Shown here one piece after another: positions 1 through 8,104 of a DNA stretch of 64,000 nt. A program made the position numbers and the translations under genes. Every line of letters begins with the position of its first letter. The first letter of the stretch is position 1. This DNA is from Trueperaceae bacterium (GTDB lineage: Bacteria > Deinococcota > Deinococci > Deinococcales > Trueperaceae). The notes beneath the pieces were generated by a model. That model was not told where the DNA came from. It worked only from the letters and a program-made list of their open reading frames with translations, and searched no databases. The stretch covers positions 1 through 64,000 of the forward strand of contig JAABTL010000006.1 in NCBI GenBank assembly GCA_011389865.1, written 5' to 3'.

Positions 1-508
1 CGGGTGCATCGTCGCGCGACCGCCCGGCGGCTGCGCCGGTCTGCCGCAGCGGCGGCAGGCCCGCCCGCGCGCGCATCGCCGCCAGGCGCTCCAGCGCGGC
101 CTCATTGGGTGGCGCCGCGGCATCGACGACGGCGGGCCCGCCCGGTGCCAGGTCGAGGTCGGGGCGCAACTCGCCGAGCAGGAAGCGCGCCAGGCGCTCG
201 CGGTCGTGGCGCTCGAGGAAGCGGCCCGCGAGCGAGCTCGGGTAGCCCTCCGCCAGGAGCCGCCGCAGCGCCAGGGCGCGCACGAGGTGGTCGCCGTCGT
301 AGCGCGCCTCGACGCCCTCCTTGAGCGGCCTGGGCAGGACGCCCTCGGTCGTGTAGTGGCGCACCAGGCGCGGAGTGATCTCCAGCTTGCCGCGGGCCGC
401 TGCGTCGCCGGGGACGACCTCGGGCAGCAGCCGGTTCACCTCGGCGACGAAGTCGTCGAGGCCCCAGTCGCGGTCGCGGGCCGTGAGCGAAGCGTATGTG
501 ACCGGCAT
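1..508 (-). CDS. MerR-type HTH regulator, 3' end off window
   Basis: The reading frame starts at an ATG at 508 and stays open to the left edge, so only the first 169 codons are visible. Residues about 45-95 read ITPRLVRHYTTEGVLPRP..., the winged-helix pattern of MerR-family DNA-binding domains (helix-turn-helix followed by RhYy..GLlp). The visible C-terminal part is proline- and alanine-rich and gives no ligand-binding clue. The start is supported by a TAGGCT hexamer six bases upstream and by the absence of a ribosome-binding site, so the mRNA is probably leaderless. A perfect inverted repeat sits in the promoter spacer, the usual place for a MerR operator, which suggests autoregulation. It follows the sugar dehydrogenase operon in the same direction, but its own promoter makes it separable. 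The regulated signal is unknown. Confidence 0.75.
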   Translation of the reverse strand, partial: MPVTYASLTARDRDWGLDDFVAEVNRLLPEVVPGDAAARGKLEITPRLVRHYTTEGVLPRPLKEGVEARYDGDHLVRALALRRLLAEGYPSSLAGRFLERHDRERLARFLLGELRPDLDLAPGGPAVVDAAAPPNEAALERLAAMRARAGLPPLRQTGAAAGRSRDDAP

Positions 509-514
509 GGCCAC

Positions 515-544
515 AGCCTAAGGGATGACAACATGCGTTGTCAA
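515..544 (-). promoter_or_regulatory. Promoter of the MerR-type gene
   Basis: On the minus strand TTGACA (539-544) and TAGGCT (515-520) are separated by 18 bases. Six bases separate TAGGCT from the ATG at 508, so transcription would begin at or next to the start codon. The long spacer is typical of MerR-controlled promoters. Confidence 0.6.
526..543. promoter_or_regulatory. Inverted-repeat operator candidate
   Basis: TGACAAC, four bases, GTTGTCA: a perfect 7-bp inverted repeat filling the spacer between the -35 and -10 of the MerR-type gene. MerR proteins bind such dyads in the spacer; binding here by the adjacent gene product is an inference. Confidence 0.55.
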
Positions 545-584
545 TGCCAATGTGTGCTGCAACCTGGGTGCGACGCCGCGTCGC

Positions 585-1601
585 TCAGGGAACCAGCAGC
601 ACCTTCAGCGTCGCGCCGCCCGCGCGGGCGAGATCGTAGCCCCGCTGGGCCTCCTCGAGCGGAACCCGCGCGTCGATCCAGGCGCCGGCGTCCGCGCGGC
701 CGCCGGCCAGCAGGTCGATCGCGCGTTGCACGTCCTCCGTCTGGTACATCAGGGTGCCCTGGAGGCGCAGCTCGCGGTCCTGCACCCAGCCCGCCTGGAT
801 CGCGGGGTCGTGACCGTGGACGCCGATGACCATCACCGTCCCGGCCTTGACCACCGCGGCGATCGCGCTGCGCAGGGCGCCCTCGTTGCCGACGCACTCC
901 AGCACGACGTCGAAGGCCTGCTCGCCCACCTCGGCCGCCACTTCGAAGCCGAAGCGCTCGGCGGCGATCCGTCGCCGCGCGTCGTCGGTGTCGACGACCA
1001 GTACGTTGGCGCCGTCCTCGCGGGCCACCACGGCGCAGGTGAGACCGATCGTGCCGGCGCCCAGCACGGCGACGTCGCGGCCGGCGACGTCGCCGGTGAG
1101 TCGCAGGGCGTGGGTGGCGACCGCCAGCGGCTCGACCAGCGCGCCGTGCTCCGCGGGCATGCCAGCGGGCAAAGGGTGGAGCCGGTCGAGGGGCACGTCG
1201 GCCAGCTCGGCCATCGCGCCTGGCGCCTGGAACCCCATCACGCGCAGGTCCTCGCACAGGTGGTACTTGCCGCGGCGGCAGGTGCGGCACGTGCCACACG
1301 CCAGCGACGGCTCCAGAACGGCCACCCGCCCGATCCACGAGTCGGCGCCGCCGTCTTCGACGGTGCCGCCGTCTCCGACGGCGACGACCTCGCCGACGAC
1401 CTCGTGCCCCGGGTAGACCGGGTAGCTGACGAACGGGTGGTGCCCGCCCAGCACGTGCAGGTCGGAGCCGCAGATGCCGATCGCGGTCGGCCGCAGCCGG
1501 GCGTGCCCGGCGGGCACCTCGGCCGGGAGGGTCGCGGTCTCGACCCGCAGCTGCTCGGGGGCGTCGACGACGACGCGTCGGTAGGAGAGCGGCCCGCTCA
1601 T
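585..1601 (-). CDS. Zinc-dependent sugar/polyol dehydrogenase
   Basis: 338-residue medium-chain dehydrogenase. Catalytic zinc ligands are visible as C44 (GICGSD) and H66-E67 (GHE), and the structural zinc site as C102, C105, C108 and C116. The Rossmann turn GAGTIG is at 181-186. The family oxidises secondary alcohols of sugars, polyols or threonine with NAD(P). The ATG overlaps the stop of the preceding dehydrogenase by ATGA, so the two are translationally coupled and form the tail of the sugar ABC operon. Two paralogous dehydrogenases next to an ABC importer suggest successive oxidation of an imported polyol or sugar acid; the substrate cannot be read from sequence. Confidence 0.85.
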   Translation of the reverse strand: MSGPLSYRRVVVDAPEQLRVETATLPAEVPAGHARLRPTAIGICGSDLHVLGGHHPFVSYPVYPGHEVVGEVVAVGDGGTVEDGGADSWIGRVAVLEPSLACGTCRTCRRGKYHLCEDLRVMGFQAPGAMAELADVPLDRLHPLPAGMPAEHGALVEPLAVATHALRLTGDVAGRDVAVLGAGTIGLTCAVVAREDGANVLVVDTDDARRRIAAERFGFEVAAEVGEQAFDVVLECVGNEGALRSAIAAVVKAGTVMVIGVHGHDPAIQAGWVQDRELRLQGTLMYQTEDVQRAIDLLAGGRADAGAWIDARVPLEEAQRGYDLARAGGATLKVLLVP

Positions 1602-2671
1602 GCCGCCGCCTCGCCCTCGGGGCCGAACGAGAACTGGACCTTCATGCGCTCGGGGTCACGCATCGCGATCTCCAGGCCCTCCTCGAAGCGCTCGATGTCG
1701 AGCACGTGGGAGACGAGCGGCGCGACGTCGATGGCGCCGCTGCGGACCATCGATACGGCAGCCGGCACCGTCTGGTTGATGGCGAAGGACCCGACGATCG
1801 ACAGGTCGCGGCGGAAGAGCTCGTACGGCGCGACGGCGACGCGCGCGTCGCCCGGCGCGACGCCGAACACCCACAGGGTGCCGCCGGGACGAGCGTGCGC
1901 GAGCGCGCCCTCGATCACGGCGGGCACGCCGGTGGCGTCGACGACCAGCTCGAAGCCGAGCGGCGCGAGCTCGCGGGCGGCGGCCAGCTCGTCGGGCAGC
2001 AGCGCGAGGTCCGCGCCGAGGCGGCGGGCCATGGCCAGCCGGGAGGGCGCCACGTCGACGACCGCGACGGCGCTGGCACCCGCGCCCTTGAGCGCCTGGA
2101 TCAGCTGGCAACCCATCGGGCCGGCGCCGAAGAGCAGGGCGCGCGAGCCGGGCTCGAGCCGCAAGCGCTTCAGGCCCCAGGCGACGCAGGCGACCGGTTC
2201 GACCATCGCGCCCTCCGCGAAGCTCAGGTCGCCGATGTTGACGACCACCCGCTCGGGCACGGCCACGTACTCGGCGAACGCCCCGTCGCGGCTCACGCCG
2301 ACGACGGCGAGGTCGTGGCACTGGTTGACGGCGCCGCGCTGGCACTCGGGGCAGCGGCCGCAGGGGAGGTTGGGGTCGGCGGTGACGCGGTCGCCGACGC
2401 CGTGGAGGCGGACGTTCGCGCCTACCGCGACGATGGTCCCCGCGAACTCGTGCCCCGGGATCAGCGGGAAGCGGGCGAGCTCGTAGTCGCCCTCCAGGAT
2501 GTGGATGTCGGTGCCGCAGATGCCTGCGCGCGCCACGCGGACGAGGACGTCGTTCGGGCCGACCTCGGGCAGCGGCACGGTGGCGACGTCGACGCGGTTC
2601 GGTGAGAGGATGCGGCCGGCGCGCATCGTGGTGGGCAGCGCGGGGGCTTGGGTTTCGTTGGCGACGCTCAC
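1598..2671 (-). CDS. Zinc-dependent polyol dehydrogenase
   Basis: 357-residue medium-chain alcohol dehydrogenase, resembling arabinitol/sorbitol/threonine dehydrogenases. It has C52 in GICGTD, H74-E75 in PGHE, a structural zinc set at C104, C107, C110 and C118, and the NAD-binding turn GAGPMG at 182-187. The open frame continues far upstream, but the first part reads as shadow of the permease. I chose GTG at 2671 because it overlaps the permease stop as GTGA, as elsewhere in this operon. It is more like known polyol dehydrogenases than its downstream paralogue. Exact substrate unknown. Confidence 0.85.
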   Translation of the reverse strand: MSVANETQAPALPTTMRAGRILSPNRVDVATVPLPEVGPNDVLVRVARAGICGTDIHILEGDYELARFPLIPGHEFAGTIVAVGANVRLHGVGDRVTADPNLPCGRCPECQRGAVNQCHDLAVVGVSRDGAFAEYVAVPERVVVNIGDLSFAEGAMVEPVACVAWGLKRLRLEPGSRALLFGAGPMGCQLIQALKGAGASAVAVVDVAPSRLAMARRLGADLALLPDELAAARELAPLGFELVVDATGVPAVIEGALAHARPGGTLWVFGVAPGDARVAVAPYELFRRDLSIVGSFAINQTVPAAVSMVRSGAIDVAPLVSHVLDIERFEEGLEIAMRDPERMKVQFSFGPEGEAAA

Positions 2672-3492
2672 TTGACGGCTCCCATCGTGAGGCCGGTCAC
2701 CAGCTGCCGCTGCGCGATCCAGCCGGCGACGAGCACCGGGATCACGGCGGCGGTGGCTGCGGCCGACATCTTGGCGACGAACAGGTCGCCCTGCGCCGCC
2801 TTGAAGGTGCTGACGTACACCGACAGCGGCGAGGCGGCCCGGGTGGTGAGGTTGACGGCGAAGAAGAACTCGTTCCAGGTGAAGATCAGCGCCAGCAGGG
2901 CGGTGGCCGCGAGGCCGGGCAACAGCAGCGGGAGCAGCACGCGGGTGAACTCCTGCCACAGGCTGGCCCCGTCGAGGCGGGCGGCCTCGATGAGCGCGAA
3001 CGGCACGTCCTCCATGAAGCCGGTCACCATCCACACCACCAGCGGCAGGTTCATGCCGGCGAACAGCAGGATCAGCCCCAGGTGGGTGTCGAGCAGCGAC
3101 AGGTCGCGGAAGATGACGAAGAGCGGCACGATGACGCCGGCGGGCGGGAGCATGCGGGTCGACATCATCCACAGCATGCTGCCGTCGGTGCGCTTGGTGC
3201 GGTAGTAGGCCATGGCGTAGGCGGCCGGGAAGCCGAGGGCGAGCGCCAGCAGGGTCGAGGCGAGGGTGATCCAGACGGTGTTGCCCATGAACTCCAGCAC
3301 CGGGCCGCCGAACACGGCGACGCGCCAGTTCTCGAAGGTGGGCGTGAAGAACCACTTGGGTGGGAAGGCGATGGCGTCGTTCTCGGTCTTCAGCGAGGTG
3401 AGTGCCATCCACAGGATGGGGAAGAACATGGTGAAGGCGACCAGCAGGGTGCCGGTAGCCCACGCAAGGGTTCCCAGACGTTTCCGGGTCAT
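2668..3492 (-). CDS. Sugar ABC transporter permease (MalG/UgpE type)
   Basis: 274-residue inner-membrane permease of the carbohydrate CUT1 family, with about six hydrophobic segments starting at residues 10-28. The cytoplasmic loop that docks the ATPase is visible as EAARLDGAS...PLLLPG. The start ATG overlaps the stop of the first permease (ATGA at 3489-3492), ruling out the longer open frame upstream. It pairs with the permease before it and the binding protein at 4493-5815. No ATPase is encoded in this operon; the MsmK/UgpC-like ATPase at 27.6 kb is a candidate partner, as shared ATPases are known for CUT1 importers. Confidence 0.88.
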   Translation of the reverse strand: MTRKRLGTLAWATGTLLVAFTMFFPILWMALTSLKTENDAIAFPPKWFFTPTFENWRVAVFGGPVLEFMGNTVWITLASTLLALALGFPAAYAMAYYRTKRTDGSMLWMMSTRMLPPAGVIVPLFVIFRDLSLLDTHLGLILLFAGMNLPLVVWMVTGFMEDVPFALIEAARLDGASLWQEFTRVLLPLLLPGLAATALLALIFTWNEFFFAVNLTTRAASPLSVYVSTFKAAQGDLFVAKMSAAATAAVIPVLVAGWIAQRQLVTGLTMGAVK

Positions 3493-4406
3493 CGGCCCTC
3501 CTCCTGGCGCGAGCGGCGCACGACCTGGAGGAACAGGATGACCGCCAGGTTGGCCAGCACGATCGCGAAGATGCCGTAGGCCGAAGCGCGGCCGATGTTC
3601 CAGCGGCTGAACGCCTCGAGGAAGATCTGGTACGGCAGGTTGGTCGTTTGGATGCCGGGGCCGCCCGATGTGATCACGAAGATCTGGCCGAAGACGTTGA
3701 GCACGAAGATGATCTCGAGCAGCAGGGCGATCTCGATGAAGCGCCGCAGGTGCGGCAGGGTGACGAAGCGGAAGAGGCCTAGCGGCCCGGCGCCGTCGAG
3801 GCGGGCGGCCTCGACCACGTCCTCGGGCAAGGACTGCAGGCCGGCGAGCAGGATGAGCATGACGAACGGCGTCCATTGCCACGAGACGATGGCGATGATC
3901 GACGCCAACGGCGCGAATTCCACCAGGTAGACCGCGGGCAGCCCGAGCGAGCGCGACACCCAGGCGCTCAGGCCGAAGGCCGGGTCGAGCAGCAGGTACT
4001 TCCAGACGACGGCCGACGCGACCGGCATCATCAGGAACGGGCTGATCAGCAGGGTGCGGGCGAGCGTTCGGCCGGGGAACGGGCGGCTCAGCAGCAGCGC
4101 GAAGGCCATCCCCAGCACGAAGGTCACGACGACGACCGAGAGGGTCAGGACGAGGGTGTTGGTCAGCACCTGCCAGAAGTCGGGGTTCTGTAGGATCCGC
4201 TGGTAGTTGCGGAACATCGAGCCGAACCCGAGGAAGCCGGCGCTGCCTGGGCGCAGCAGGTTCCAGTTGGTGAACGAGTAGTAGATCGTCAGGGCGAACG
4301 GGACTTGCGTGAGCAGGATCAGATAGACGATCGCGGGCGCCGATAGGAAGCGCCGGCCCTCGCCGATCCGGCGTCGCCGCTTGGGCTGGATCACCGACGT
4401 GGTCAT
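3489..4406 (-). CDS. Sugar ABC transporter permease (MalF/UgpA type)
   Basis: 305-residue permease of the CUT1 family. A basic N-terminus (KRRRRIGEGRR) precedes the first membrane segment at about residues 20-40, and the EAA docking loop reads EAARLDGAGP...TLPHL. The start at 4406 is preceded by GGAGG four bases upstream. It is the partner of the downstream permease, with which it overlaps by four bases. A strong stem-loop separates it from the binding-protein gene, suggesting it is made in lower amounts than the binding protein. Confidence 0.88.
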   Translation of the reverse strand: MTTSVIQPKRRRRIGEGRRFLSAPAIVYLILLTQVPFALTIYYSFTNWNLLRPGSAGFLGFGSMFRNYQRILQNPDFWQVLTNTLVLTLSVVVVTFVLGMAFALLLSRPFPGRTLARTLLISPFLMMPVASAVVWKYLLLDPAFGLSAWVSRSLGLPAVYLVEFAPLASIIAIVSWQWTPFVMLILLAGLQSLPEDVVEAARLDGAGPLGLFRFVTLPHLRRFIEIALLLEIIFVLNVFGQIFVITSGGPGIQTTNLPYQIFLEAFSRWNIGRASAYGIFAIVLANLAVILFLQVVRRSRQEEGR

Positions 4407-4423
4407 GTCGCCTCCGGGGTCAT

Positions 4424-4454
4424 CGGGTTGGGGCGCCATGGGCGCCCCAACCCG
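4424..4454 (-). terminator. Intra-operon stem-loop after the binding-protein gene
   Basis: Perfect 14-bp stem (4424-4437 with 4441-4454) and a 3-base loop (ATG), 38 bases after the binding-protein stop and before the first permease. There is no U tract. It may be an attenuator or an mRNA 3' end protector, the usual arrangement for keeping binding protein in excess over permease. Confidence 0.6.
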
Positions 4455-4492
4455 CAGGGTGCGGCGGACTCAGGCGAGCCGCCGGTCTCGGA

Positions 4493-5815
4493 TCAGTAGT
4501 AGCCCGCGTCCTGCATCGCCTCGGCGGCGAGGCGCTGGGCGCGCTCGAGGCCGGTGTCCACGTCGACGTTGCCGGCGAGGATCTCGGCGACGATCTGCGC
4601 GACGTCGGTACCGATGCCCTGGAACTCGGGGATCTGCACGAACTGGACGCCCGGGGCGATCTGCGGTTCGGCCGTCGCATCGAGCGGGTCGGCGGCCTGG
4701 ATGGCGCCGAGCACCATCGGGGCGAACGGGGCGGCTGCGAGGTACTCGGGCCGCTCGTAGGTGCTGATGCGCGTGCCCGGCGGGACCGCAGCCCAGCCCT
4801 TCTCGGCGGCGACGAGCTCGATGTAGTCCTTCGAGGTGGCCCACATCATGAAGCGGAAGGCGGCCTCGGTGACGTTGGTGGTGGAGGGGATGGCGAGGTT
4901 CCACGACCACAGCCACTGGTTGCCCTTGGCGACGGGGCCGACGGGTGCGAGGGCGTGGGCGATGTCCGGGCCGGCGGGCGAGTTGGCCAGGAAGCCGGCG
5001 GCGACGGTCGCGTCGACCCACATGGCGGCGCGGCCCTGGCTCATCAGCGCCAGCGCCTCGGGGAAGCTCACGCCGGTGACGCCGGCGGGCCCGCAGCGCT
5101 GGACCAGGTCGGCGTAGAACGAGATGGCCGCGTGCCACTCGGGGGTGTCGATCTGGGGCACGCCCTCGGCGTCGAACCACTGGCCGCCGAAGGTGTTGAT
5201 CACGGTGGTGATGGGCGCCATGTTGTCGCCCCAGCCGGGCTTGCCGCGCAGCGCGATGCCGGTGATGCCGTTCGCGGGGTCGTGGACGGCGCAGGCGATC
5301 TCGGCGATCTGCTCCCAGGTGGGCTGGTCGGGCATCGTCAGCCCGGCCTCGTCCAGGATGCGCTTGTTGTACATCGTGAAGCTGGACTCACCGTAGAAGG
5401 GCACTGCGAACAGCTCGCCCTCGTACGACAGGCCGTCCCGGATGGCGGGCAGCAGGTCGTCGAAATCGTAGCCCTCGGCGGCGGCCGGGTACTGCTCGGC
5501 CAGGTCGGCGACCGACTGCAACCAGCCGTTGGCGCCCCACAGCGGGGTGTCGTACGCGCCGATGGTCACGATGTCGAACGAGGCGGCGCCGGTGGCGGCG
5601 TCGGTGGTGGCGCGGGAGCGCAGGGTCCCTTCGTCGAGGACGAGCCAATTGAGGCGGATGTCGGGGTTCTCGGCCTCGAAGATGGCGGAGAGCTCCTGCA
5701 TGACGACCATGTCGGGGTTGTTGACGGTCGCGATGGTCACCGTGGTCTGGGCCGTGGCGAGGCCGAGGGCGATCAGCGCGGTGAGCACGACGATCAGCGT
5801 GCGGAGTCTGGGCAT
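4493..5815 (-). CDS. Sugar ABC transporter substrate-binding protein
   Basis: 440 residues with a Sec signal peptide (MPRLRTLIVVLTALIALGLATA, cleaved before QTT). The mature part is a family-1 extracellular solute-binding protein: PDIRLNW..., AASFDIVTIGAYDTPLW, YGVP-like FAVPFYGESSFTMYNK, and QGRAAMWVDAT. It delivers a sugar or polyol to the two permeases downstream. The open frame extends upstream, but the ATG at 5815 is chosen because GAAGGAA lies just before it and the signal peptide begins there. Expression is probably controlled by the divergent LacI protein at 6101, given dyad sequences between the two genes. Confidence 0.88.
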   Translation of the reverse strand: MPRLRTLIVVLTALIALGLATAQTTVTIATVNNPDMVVMQELSAIFEAENPDIRLNWLVLDEGTLRSRATTDAATGAASFDIVTIGAYDTPLWGANGWLQSVADLAEQYPAAAEGYDFDDLLPAIRDGLSYEGELFAVPFYGESSFTMYNKRILDEAGLTMPDQPTWEQIAEIACAVHDPANGITGIALRGKPGWGDNMAPITTVINTFGGQWFDAEGVPQIDTPEWHAAISFYADLVQRCGPAGVTGVSFPEALALMSQGRAAMWVDATVAAGFLANSPAGPDIAHALAPVGPVAKGNQWLWSWNLAIPSTTNVTEAAFRFMMWATSKDYIELVAAEKGWAAVPPGTRISTYERPEYLAAAPFAPMVLGAIQAADPLDATAEPQIAPGVQFVQIPEFQGIGTDVAQIVAEILAGNVDVDTGLERAQRLAAEAMQDAGYY

Positions 5816-5905
5816 GGCGTTCCTTCCCGGTCTGAGGACGGCACCCAGGGGCGACGTCGTAGCGGTGTGGGTGGAGGGATCGGAGCGGCGCACGCCATCA
5901 CTCGC

Positions 5906-5921
5906 ATGGCCACGTGGCCAT
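5906..5921. promoter_or_regulatory. 16-bp perfect palindrome in the LacI/ABC intergenic region
   Basis: ATGGCCACGTGGCCAT is self-complementary. It lies in the leader of the binding-protein gene; its half ATGGCCAC recurs at 6037-6044 (reverse strand) near the promoter. Candidate second operator for the sugar operon. Confidence 0.5.
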
Positions 5922-6009
5922 CACGCGTGGTCGCGCGTTCTGCTGACCCCTGGGGCGGGGATCGGCCACCTCCTCACTGCGTAGTCGGCTGGAGAGCGGT
6001 GCGTCGGGA

Positions 6010-6026
6010 AATGTAGCCGTTGCTAC
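6010..6026 (-). promoter_or_regulatory. Probable promoter and operator of the sugar operon
   Basis: On the minus strand TACATT (6010-6015) could be the -10 of the operon. It is overlapped by GTAGC-CGTT-GCTAC (6013-6026), a perfect 5-bp dyad. A repressor bound there would block the -10; the LacI protein encoded next door is the natural candidate. Confidence 0.45.
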
Positions 6027-6088
6027 GGATGGACTCGTGGCCATAACGTAGACCGGACACGGGACCCTTGTCAAGTGGGGTCGTGGGA

Positions 6089-6094
6089 TACCAT
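6089..6094 (+). promoter_or_regulatory. -10 element of the LacI gene
   Basis: TACCAT, six bases before the GTG at 6101, with no ribosome-binding site: a leaderless start. TTGTCA at 6068-6073 may be the -35, with a short 15-base spacer. Confidence 0.55.
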
Positions 6095-6100
6095 GGGCTC

Positions 6101-7114
6101 GTGGCCAACATTCACGATGTCGCCCGTAGGGCCGGCGTCTCCGCGACCACCGCCAAGCGCGCCATCCGCGAACCCGACAAGCTCGCGCCCGGCACGCTCG
6201 AGCGCGTTCGGGCCGCCATCGAAGCGCTCCACTACGAGCCCGATCAGGTCGCCTCCGCGCTCCGCAGCGGCCACACCACCACGGTGGGGCTGATCATCGG
6301 CAGCATCGTCGAGCCGTTCTTCGCCGAGCTCACGCGCGCCATCGTCCACGACGTGCGCAGCAGGGGCTACAGCGTGGTCATCGCGGACAACGAGTACCGC
6401 TCGGATCTCGAGGCGGCGCACCTCCACACCTTCAACGGCAACCGGGTGTCGGGGTTGATCCTGCGCAGCGCGTACGACAGCGGTAACCTCCCCTACCTCG
6501 AGCGCATGCGCGCCCGTGGGGTGGCGATCGTCGAGGTCGACTACTTCGTGCCCGGAAGCCCGCTGTCGCACGTGTTGCTCGACAACGCCGGCGCGGTGGA
6601 GGCCGGCGTCGCCCATCTCGTCGCTCACGGGCACCGGCGGATCGCCGCGCTGGGCAGCTTCCACCGCACGCTCAACCCCGACGAGCGGGTCCAGACGTTC
6701 CCACGGGCGCTGGCAGAACAGGGGATACCGCTGCCGGACGCCTACGTGCGCGCCGTCTCGCCGACCGCCTGGGACGCCTACTCGCTCACGCTCGATCTCA
6801 TGCGGGTCGACGAGCCACCGACGGCGCTGTTCTCCATCACCGGTTCGATGGCCGGCGGCGCCTACCGCGCGCTGCGGCAGCTCGGCCTGCGGGTGCCCGA
6901 GGACGTCAGCCTGCTGTCCTTCGACGACTACGCCTGGATGGAGCTGGTCACGCCCGGGATCGACAGCCTGGCGCAGCCCGTGGCCACGATGGGGCGTGCG
7001 GCCGTGCGCCTGCTCTTCGAGCAGATGCGCCAGGGGCGCGACGCGCCCGTCGAGCGCCTGCGCTTCCCGGCGGAGATGATCGTGCGCGGGAGCGTGGCGG
7101 CGCCGTCGCGCTGA
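6101..7114 (+). CDS. LacI-family transcriptional regulator
   Basis: 337 residues: N-terminal LacI helix-turn-helix (ANIHDVARRAGVSATTAKRA...), hinge with ALRSGHTTTVGLIIG, and a periplasmic-binding-like effector domain ending in a typical C-terminus (SLAQPVATMGRAAVRLLFEQM). GTG at 6101 is preferred over the earlier in-frame codon because the HTH begins immediately after it and TACCAT precedes it by six bases. The recognition helix TTAKRAIREP differs from the common STVSRVLN, so its operator may also be unusual. Divergent from the sugar ABC operon, which it probably represses in the absence of substrate. Confidence 0.88.
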   Translation: MANIHDVARRAGVSATTAKRAIREPDKLAPGTLERVRAAIEALHYEPDQVASALRSGHTTTVGLIIGSIVEPFFAELTRAIVHDVRSRGYSVVIADNEYRSDLEAAHLHTFNGNRVSGLILRSAYDSGNLPYLERMRARGVAIVEVDYFVPGSPLSHVLLDNAGAVEAGVAHLVAHGHRRIAALGSFHRTLNPDERVQTFPRALAEQGIPLPDAYVRAVSPTAWDAYSLTLDLMRVDEPPTALFSITGSMAGGAYRALRQLGLRVPEDVSLLSFDDYAWMELVTPGIDSLAQPVATMGRAAVRLLFEQMRQGRDAPVERLRFPAEMIVRGSVAAPSR

Positions 7115-7177
7115 CCGCGGGGGTTCCGCCGGCGGGCGCCGTCGGCCTTCCGGGGCCGGGCAGTGCCTGGACGCCGG

Positions 7178-7215
7178 CCGGCGGCTCGGCCAGCGACCGG
7201 CGGCTCAGCCAGCGA
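7178..7215. repeat. 19-bp tandem duplication at the HNH gene 3' end
   Basis: Two adjacent 19-bp copies (7178-7196 and 7197-7215) differing at one base (CTCGGCC versus CTCAGCC). The second copy contains the HNH stop codon (7205-7207). This looks like a recent slippage duplication in the gap between two convergent genes. Confidence 0.7.
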
Positions 7216-8104
7216 CCGACGGACGCGGCGCCGCCAGCCAAGCCCGTGAGGCGGCGACGTGTTCGGCCAGCAGCTCGCGGCTCGGCAGCAGGTCGAAGCG
7301 TTCCGGCACCACCCGCAGCGGCCGGCCGTCGAGCGGCGCGTACGGCGTCGCGCCCCCGGCGGCCCGGCGCACGCTCGCGTGCACCCGGACGACGAACCCC
7401 TCCGGCTCGATGCACAGCAGCCCGTGCTCGAACAGTCGCGCGAGGTCCGCCCGCAGCAGCACCCCGTTCTCGACCCGGTTCGGTCCGCCGCGCGCAGCCG
7501 GGCGGAGCTGCACCACCTCGAGGGCGGCGAGCGCCCGCTCGCCGGTGACGGCACAGCGGTGCCCGTAGGCGTCGGCGACGGCGAGGCGGAAGCGGCCCGG
7601 CCCCGGTTCGCCGTCCAACGGCGTCGGCGACCAGCGCGCACCGAGCCGCCCACGTACCTGCTCCCATAGCGCGTGCGCCGCGTCGCCCCGGTAGAGCTTG
7701 CCGTGGGCCACGCTCGGCCGCCAGTCGTCCGGGACCGCGACCCAGTCGGACTCGTCGAGGATCGCGGGCCGGTCGAGGACCACGCAGCTGAGCAACGGAT
7801 CGACGGCCGTTGGCTCGGGGTGCGCGCGTGCGGTGCGTCGGCGGAGCTCGGCCGGGTCGACGACCCCGTTGGCGGCCCCGAAGGCCAGCCAGGCGAGCGA
7901 CAGCGGCAGCCGCTCGGCCGCGACGAAGCGACCGGCGCCGACGATGGCGTTCCAGGGGGCGTGCAGCTTGAGCAGGTAGGGCTCGCCGGGCTCGAGCGCG
8001 CGGAAGCGCCGTCGGTGGGGGCGCCAGAGGCTGGCGTCGCCCGGCGTGAGGACGGCCACGCGCTCGACCCAGGTGCGCTCCGTGAGGCCGACGAACGTCC
8101 TCAC
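7205..8104 (-). CDS. HNH endonuclease with N-terminal PUA/EVE-like region
   Basis: 299 residues. The C-terminal third carries the HNH motif of restriction-like proteins: GHRCAVTGERALAALEVVQL..., N in RVENGVLL, and LFEHGLL. The N-terminal RTFVGLTERTWVERV...GEPYLLKLHAP...IVGAGRFV resembles the modified-base-sensing-type domain seen in a family of HNH proteins starting MxxFVGVTD. A role in cleaving modified or foreign DNA is plausible but inferred. GTG at 8104 is chosen because the conserved N-terminus begins there and it overlaps the stop of a leaderless 17-codon ORF (GTGA). Convergent with the LacI gene. One usual family difference: the first HNH His is replaced by Gln (VVQL). Confidence 0.75.
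   Translation of the reverse strand: MRTFVGLTERTWVERVAVLTPGDASLWRPHRRRFRALEPGEPYLLKLHAPWNAIVGAGRFVAAERLPLSLAWLAFGAANGVVDPAELRRRTARAHPEPTAVDPLLSCVVLDRPAILDESDWVAVPDDWRPSVAHGKLYRGDAAHALWEQVRGRLGARWSPTPLDGEPGPGRFRLAVADAYGHRCAVTGERALAALEVVQLRPAARGGPNRVENGVLLRADLARLFEHGLLCIEPEGFVVRVHASVRRAAGGATPYAPLDGRPLRVVPERFDLLPSRELLAEHVAASRAWLAAPRPSVAG

Noticed and set aside
206-829. Long plus-strand open frame opposite the MerR and dehydrogenase genes
   Set aside because: The translation is composed of Arg/Gly/Ala-rich shadow sequence; the minus-strand frames carry the recognisable domains.
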